Source: Clostridia bacterium
GTDB taxonomy: Bacteria > Bacillota > Clostridia > Oscillospirales > CAG-272
Direction of reading: 5' to 3'
NCBI GenBank assembly: GCA_017612655.1
Contig: JAGAFM010000044.1
Span: 1-16,673 of the forward strand
DNA: 16,673 bases
Below the pieces are notes generated by a model that had not been told where the DNA came from, did not search any database, and saw only the letters and a program-made list of their open reading frames with translations. Position 1 is the first letter of the stretch. Each line of letters begins with the position of its first letter. Positions 14,656 to 16,673 of the stretch are shown one piece after another. Made by a program: the position numbers and the translations under genes.

Positions 14656-15204
14656 TTACGCAAGCTCCTTTTCGACTGCGGCCCGGACTTCGTCCATCCC
14701 GACCGTCGGTTCGAACCGGGCGATGACTTTGCCTTCGCGGCTGACTAGGAATTTCGTAAAGTTCCATCCGATAAACGTCTTGTTGCCGAACTTTTTGTTG
14801 TTCATCTGCGCAAATTTGTTCAGAACGGAGTTCTTGACGCCTTTTCCGAATCCCTCGAACGGCAGCTCGGAGGCGAGATACGCGAACAGCGGATCGGCGG
14901 TATCCCCGTTGACGTCGATCTTGGCAAACTGCGGGAACTCCGTGCCGAATTTCAGCGTGCAGAACTCGTGGATTTCGTCGTCGCTTCCCGGCGCCTGTCC
15001 GGCGAACTGATTGGACGGAAAATCGAGGATCTCAAATCCTTTGTCCCGCAGATCCTTATACATTGCCTCCAGGGGCTCGTAGTGCGGGGTGAATCCGCAG
15101 CCCGTCGCCGTATTGACGATTAAGAGCACTTTTCCTTTATAGTCCGAAAGGCATACGTCACATCCTTTTCTGTCTTTTACCGTGAAATCATAGATCGTTG
15201 CCAT
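14656..15204 (-). CDS. Glutathione peroxidase family, two-Cys thioredoxin-type
   Basis: A 182-residue peroxidase reducing hydrogen or organic peroxides. The peroxidatic residue is Cys36 in NTATGCGFTPHY, not selenocysteine. Gln70 in FPSNQFAGQ and Trp147-Asn148 in GWNFTKF complete the catalytic tetrad. Cys82, in EFCTLKFG, lies at the position of the resolving Cys of yeast Gpx3 (Cys36/Cys82). This pattern points to thioredoxin rather than glutathione as reductant, which fits the thioredoxin gene elsewhere in the window. The ATG has GGGAGG nine bases upstream. It lies 17 bases after the flavodoxin and ends 1 base before the cation transporter. Confidence 0.94.
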   Translation of the reverse strand: MATIYDFTVKDRKGCDVCLSDYKGKVLLIVNTATGCGFTPHYEPLEAMYKDLRDKGFEILDFPSNQFAGQAPGSDDEIHEFCTLKFGTEFPQFAKIDVNGDTADPLFAYLASELPFEGFGKGVKNSVLNKFAQMNNKKFGNKTFIGWNFTKFLVSREGKVIARFEPTVGMDEVRAAVEKELA

Positions 15205-15221
15205 TTTGTTTTCCTCCCGTT

Positions 15222-15632
15222 CTAAAGCAGTGATTGGGCAAATTCCTTTGCCTTAGCATAATCCTCGTCTGTCGGCAGGCCTTTGTTGATAAAGATCCAC
15301 GATGCGGCGCAGTGGAACTCTTTTTCACTGAGTTTTATGCCGAGTTTGTCCGTCTCTTTTTTGACCGCTTTCCAGGTTGACGCCCCGGTGGCGGCGGTGT
15401 TCATATTGATGACCTCGCCGATGTTGTCCTTGTTTCTTTCCAGAAACTCCTTGACCTCTTTGTCGATATTTGCGGCGTACATTGCGTTGATCAGAAACAG
15501 TCTGTCGGCTTTTTCCGTAAGATCGGACGAAACGTCTTCCGCTTTGATTCCGAGGGCGGACGAAACCGCGTCGGCAAGCTTTTTCGTGTTGCCTTTTTTG
15601 GATCTTGTAAAAAATCGGATGGCGACGTTCAT
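15222..15632 (-). CDS. Short flavodoxin-family protein
   Basis: A 136-residue flavodoxin-like protein, near the lower end of the family's size range. The FMN phosphate loop is seen as TRSKKGNTKKLA at 9-20, then a second loop region NMNTAATGASTWKA near 102-115, an expected isoalloxazine contact. It probably binds FMN and carries single electrons in the cytoplasm. It overlaps the regulator's stop by 4 bases (ATGA) and precedes the peroxidase by 17 bases. Its partner is unknown. It could be an NAD(P)H-dependent quinone or flavin reductase-like member, but it is short for that. Confidence 0.85.
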   Translation of the reverse strand: MNVAIRFFTRSKKGNTKKLADAVSSALGIKAEDVSSDLTEKADRLFLINAMYAANIDKEVKEFLERNKDNIGEVINMNTAATGASTWKAVKKETDKLGIKLSEKEFHCAASWIFINKGLPTDEDYAKAKEFAQSLL

Positions 15633-16075
15633 GATTTGATCTCCTTTTCCTCATCCAGTATTTTATACGTCATACGATACAGCACTGCTGCTTCATCCGG
15701 AGTCAGGTGGAGCTCCCTTGCTATGCAGTCAGGAACACCGAGCGCTTTGTCCTGAAGTCTTTCTCCTTCTTCCGTCAGGGAGATCACAAGATTCCGCTCG
15801 TCGCTTTTATCTTTGACCTTTTTGACGTATCCTTTTTCTTCCAGCTTCTTCAAAAGCGGAGCCAGGGTATTTGTCTTCAGATACAGCGCTTCGCAGAGGA
15901 ATTTTTCATTGACCTGCTTCTCTTCCCAAAGAACCATCATTACGATGTACTGTGTGTAGGTCAGGTCAAGTTGATCGAGCAAAGGCTTGTATTTTCTGGT
16001 GATCAGATTTGATACCGCGTAAAGCGGAAAGCAAAGCTGGTTTTTCAGCCTGAGAGCAGCGTACCGGTCCGTCAT
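15629..16075 (-). CDS. OhrR-type MarR family peroxide-sensing repressor
   Basis: A 148-residue winged-helix repressor. Cys15, Tyr19, Tyr29 and Tyr40 sit at exactly the numbered positions of the sensing Cys and its hydrogen-bonding tyrosines in Bacillus subtilis OhrR, so oxidation of Cys15 by organic peroxides should release it from DNA. Two other cysteines (61 and 117) could matter for disulfide formation. The recognition region is LYLKTNTLAPLLKKLEEKGYV at about 65-85 (in part), followed by the wing DKSDERN. I took the ATG at 16075, with GGGGTG six bases upstream; a GTG three codons earlier is possible. It heads a five-gene operon and almost surely regulates itself. No ohr gene is nearby, so the targets here differ from the classic ohrR-ohr pair. 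Confidence 0.9.
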   Translation of the reverse strand: MTDRYAALRLKNQLCFPLYAVSNLITRKYKPLLDQLDLTYTQYIVMMVLWEEKQVNEKFLCEALYLKTNTLAPLLKKLEEKGYVKKVKDKSDERNLVISLTEEGERLQDKALGVPDCIARELHLTPDEAAVLYRMTYKILDEEKEIKS

Positions 16076-16094
16076 GTTTTTCACCCCAAAACAT

Positions 16095-16106
16095 ATCGCG
16101 TGCGAT
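16095..16106 (-). promoter_or_regulatory. Candidate operator 1 of OhrR-like regulator
   Basis: ATCGCGTGCGAT is a palindrome with arms ATCGC/GCGAT around GT. It lies just downstream of the predicted start of transcription, about 20 bases before the regulator's ATG. Its centre is 29 bases from that of the second site, close to three helical turns. Confidence 0.65.
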
Positions 16107-16118
16107 CTATCTGACGCT

Positions 16119-16147
16119 ATTATATCGCACGCGACATAATTTGTCAA
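16119..16147 (-). promoter_or_regulatory. Perfect-consensus promoter of ohrR-like operon
   Basis: Minus-strand TTGACA (16142-16147) and TATAAT (16119-16124) are exactly 17 bases apart, the full sigma-A consensus. A strong promoter of this kind is usually kept off by a repressor, which fits the two palindromes in and next to it. Confidence 0.9.
16124..16135 (-). promoter_or_regulatory. Candidate operator 2 inside promoter spacer
   Basis: ATCGCACGCGAC (plus strand) is the second copy of the palindrome and sits in the spacer between the -35 and -10 boxes, touching the -10. Its 11 bases ATCGCACGCGA are the exact reverse complement of 16096-16106. Binding here would block polymerase. Confidence 0.65.
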
Positions 16148-16181
16148 GAGTGCCCGGCGTTTTTCCCGGTATTCTTGTTCA

Positions 16182-16230
16182 GGAAAAAGCAAAAGCCGAC
16201 ATTCTGTAAAACGGATACAAAATGTCGACT
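16182..16230 (-). terminator. Strong terminator of tRNA operon
   Basis: A 15-bp stem with two G-T pairs (16216-16230 with 16194-16208) is followed on the minus strand by TTTTGCTTTTTCC. It begins 10 bases after tRNA-Tyr and separates the tRNA unit from the ohrR-like promoter. Confidence 0.9.
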
Positions 16231-16239
16231 TGACTGAGA

Positions 16240-16322
16240 TGGGGGATGGTGGATTCGGACCACCGAAGCAAAAGTGCAGCAGATTTACAGTCTGTCCCCT
16301 TTGGCCACTCGGGAAATCCCCC
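16240..16322 (-). tRNA. tRNA-Tyr (GTA)
   Basis: A class II tRNA of 83 nt including the discriminator A. The 7-bp acceptor stem GGGGGAT/ATCCCCC closes the molecule, the anticodon arm is CAGACTGTAAATCTG with anticodon GTA, the long variable arm is as expected for bacterial tRNA-Tyr, and the T arm contains GGTCCGAATCC. CCA is not encoded. It follows tRNA-Thr by 7 bases. Confidence 0.95.
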
Positions 16323-16329
16323 GGATATA

Positions 16330-16401
16330 AGCTGGTGAACGGAGTCGAACCATCAACATGCTGATTACAAATCAGCTGCTCTGCCATTGAGCCACACCAG
16401 C
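16330..16401 (-). tRNA. tRNA-Thr (TGT)
   Basis: A class I tRNA of 72 nt with acceptor stem GCTGGTG/CACCAGC, anticodon stem GCTGA/TCAGC around loop TTTGTAA (anticodon TGT), and T-loop GGTTCGACTCC. CCA is not encoded; the discriminator is T. It is first in the two-tRNA unit. Confidence 0.95.
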
Positions 16402-16424
16402 ACAACTCCCGGCAACGGGACAGT

Positions 16425-16453
16425 ATTTTATCACAGAAACCTGCGGTTGTCAA
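16425..16453 (-). promoter_or_regulatory. Promoter of the tRNA-Thr/tRNA-Tyr unit
   Basis: Minus-strand TTGACA (16448-16453) and TAAAAT (16425-16430) are exactly 17 bases apart, and the -10 ends 23 bases before the first tRNA. The stretch 16454-16518 upstream of it holds no gene I recognise. Confidence 0.88.
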
Positions 16454-16518
16454 GAAGCTGGCGCAAATTCCCTTTCTGGATTGCGCAGAAATGGATCCGG
16501 AGCACTTTTTCCCGGAAA

Positions 16519-16549
16519 AGAGACGGATTCCGGGCCGGAATCCGTCTCT
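16519..16549. terminator. Perfect palindrome, probable terminator
   Basis: Arms of 15 bases, AGAGACGGATTCCGG and CCGGAATCCGTCTCT, surround one base. On the minus strand the stem runs into TTTTCC, so it can end a gene lying to the right of the window; on the plus strand no T-tract follows directly. A group II intron starts 10 bases beyond its right arm. Confidence 0.65.
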
Positions 16550-16559
16550 GATCCGTTTG

Positions 16560-16673
16560 GTGCGCCCGGCGGCGCACGTTTCTAACGGGTGAAAGTCCCG
16601 AATCTGCCCGGTAGCGGGAAGGATATAGCCGAAGGCAAGGGTGTCTACTGCGAAGTAGAATCTGAAGGAAGCC
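16560..16673 (+). mobile_element. Group II intron, 5' part (cut by window edge)
   Basis: The sequence from 16560 starts with GTGCG, the standard 5' end of group II introns. GTGCGCC and GGCGCAC then form a 7-bp hairpin, followed by the recurrent domain I text AACGGGTGAAAGTCCCGAA, then AGGATATAGCCGAAGGCAAG and GAATCTGAAGGAAG, which I recognise from bacterial introns that encode a reverse transcriptase/maturase. Domains II-VI, the maturase ORF and the 3' end lie beyond the window, so completeness and class cannot be judged. Plus orientation, opposite to the local genes, so it does not interrupt any gene visible here. Confidence 0.85.

Noticed and set aside
14656..15204. Possible selenoprotein glutathione peroxidase
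   Set aside because: The active-site codon encodes Cys, and there is no in-frame TGA or need for a SECIS element.
16081..16140. Riboswitch or small RNA in the ohrR-like leader
   Set aside because: The inverted repeats are better explained as protein operators because one lies between the -35 and -10 boxes and so is not transcribed.

Overview
The window looks like a chromosomal segment of an anaerobic Bacillota, most likely a GC-rich Clostridia of gut type. The evidence is the near-consensus sigma-A promoters with 17-bp spacers, strong AAGGAGG-type ribosome binding sites, ferredoxin-linked enzymes (indolepyruvate:ferredoxin oxidoreductase and ferredoxin:thioredoxin reductase) and an OhrR-type regulator. 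The taxonomic call is an inference from gene content and is not fixed below class. Fourteen of the fifteen full-size genes, and both tRNAs, are on the minus strand; the exception is a MATE transporter at 1864-3261.

Left part (1-3261). A minus-strand operon with its own promoter encodes a small ferredoxin:thioredoxin reductase catalytic subunit (TTG start), a thioredoxin and a PlsC-like acyltransferase, and ends in a hairpin at the left edge. A divergent promoter drives the MATE transporter, which is preceded by a possible 21-codon leader ORF overlapping its GTG start.

Middle (3268-12490). A strong promoter at 12569-12597 starts a long minus-strand operon: AMP-forming acyl-CoA synthetase, iorA, iorB, a lipoprotein of unknown function and a PLP aminotransferase. 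Together the four enzymes can interconvert aryl acids, aryl-CoA, aryl pyruvates and aromatic amino acids. A terminator/attenuator follows, then a second MATE transporter and a protein with a degenerate macro domain fused to a helical DNA-binding-like C-terminal domain. After another hairpin comes a VWA/MIDAS protein.

Right part (12681-16673). A five-gene minus-strand redox-stress operon runs ohrR-like regulator, flavodoxin, two-Cys glutathione peroxidase, cation diffusion facilitator and YdcF/SanA-like membrane protein. It starts from a perfect TTGACA-17-TATAAT promoter carrying two palindromic operator candidates. Upstream lies a tRNA-Thr/tRNA-Tyr unit with its own promoter and terminator. 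The window ends inside the 5' domain of a plus-strand group II intron that begins 10 nt beyond a perfect palindrome.

No CRISPR array, prophage or complete insertion sequence is visible. The points most worth following up are the aryl-acid operon with its embedded lipoprotein, the OhrR-controlled operon with its operator architecture, the macro-domain protein that has lost half of its nucleotide-binding signature, and the intron next to the palindrome.
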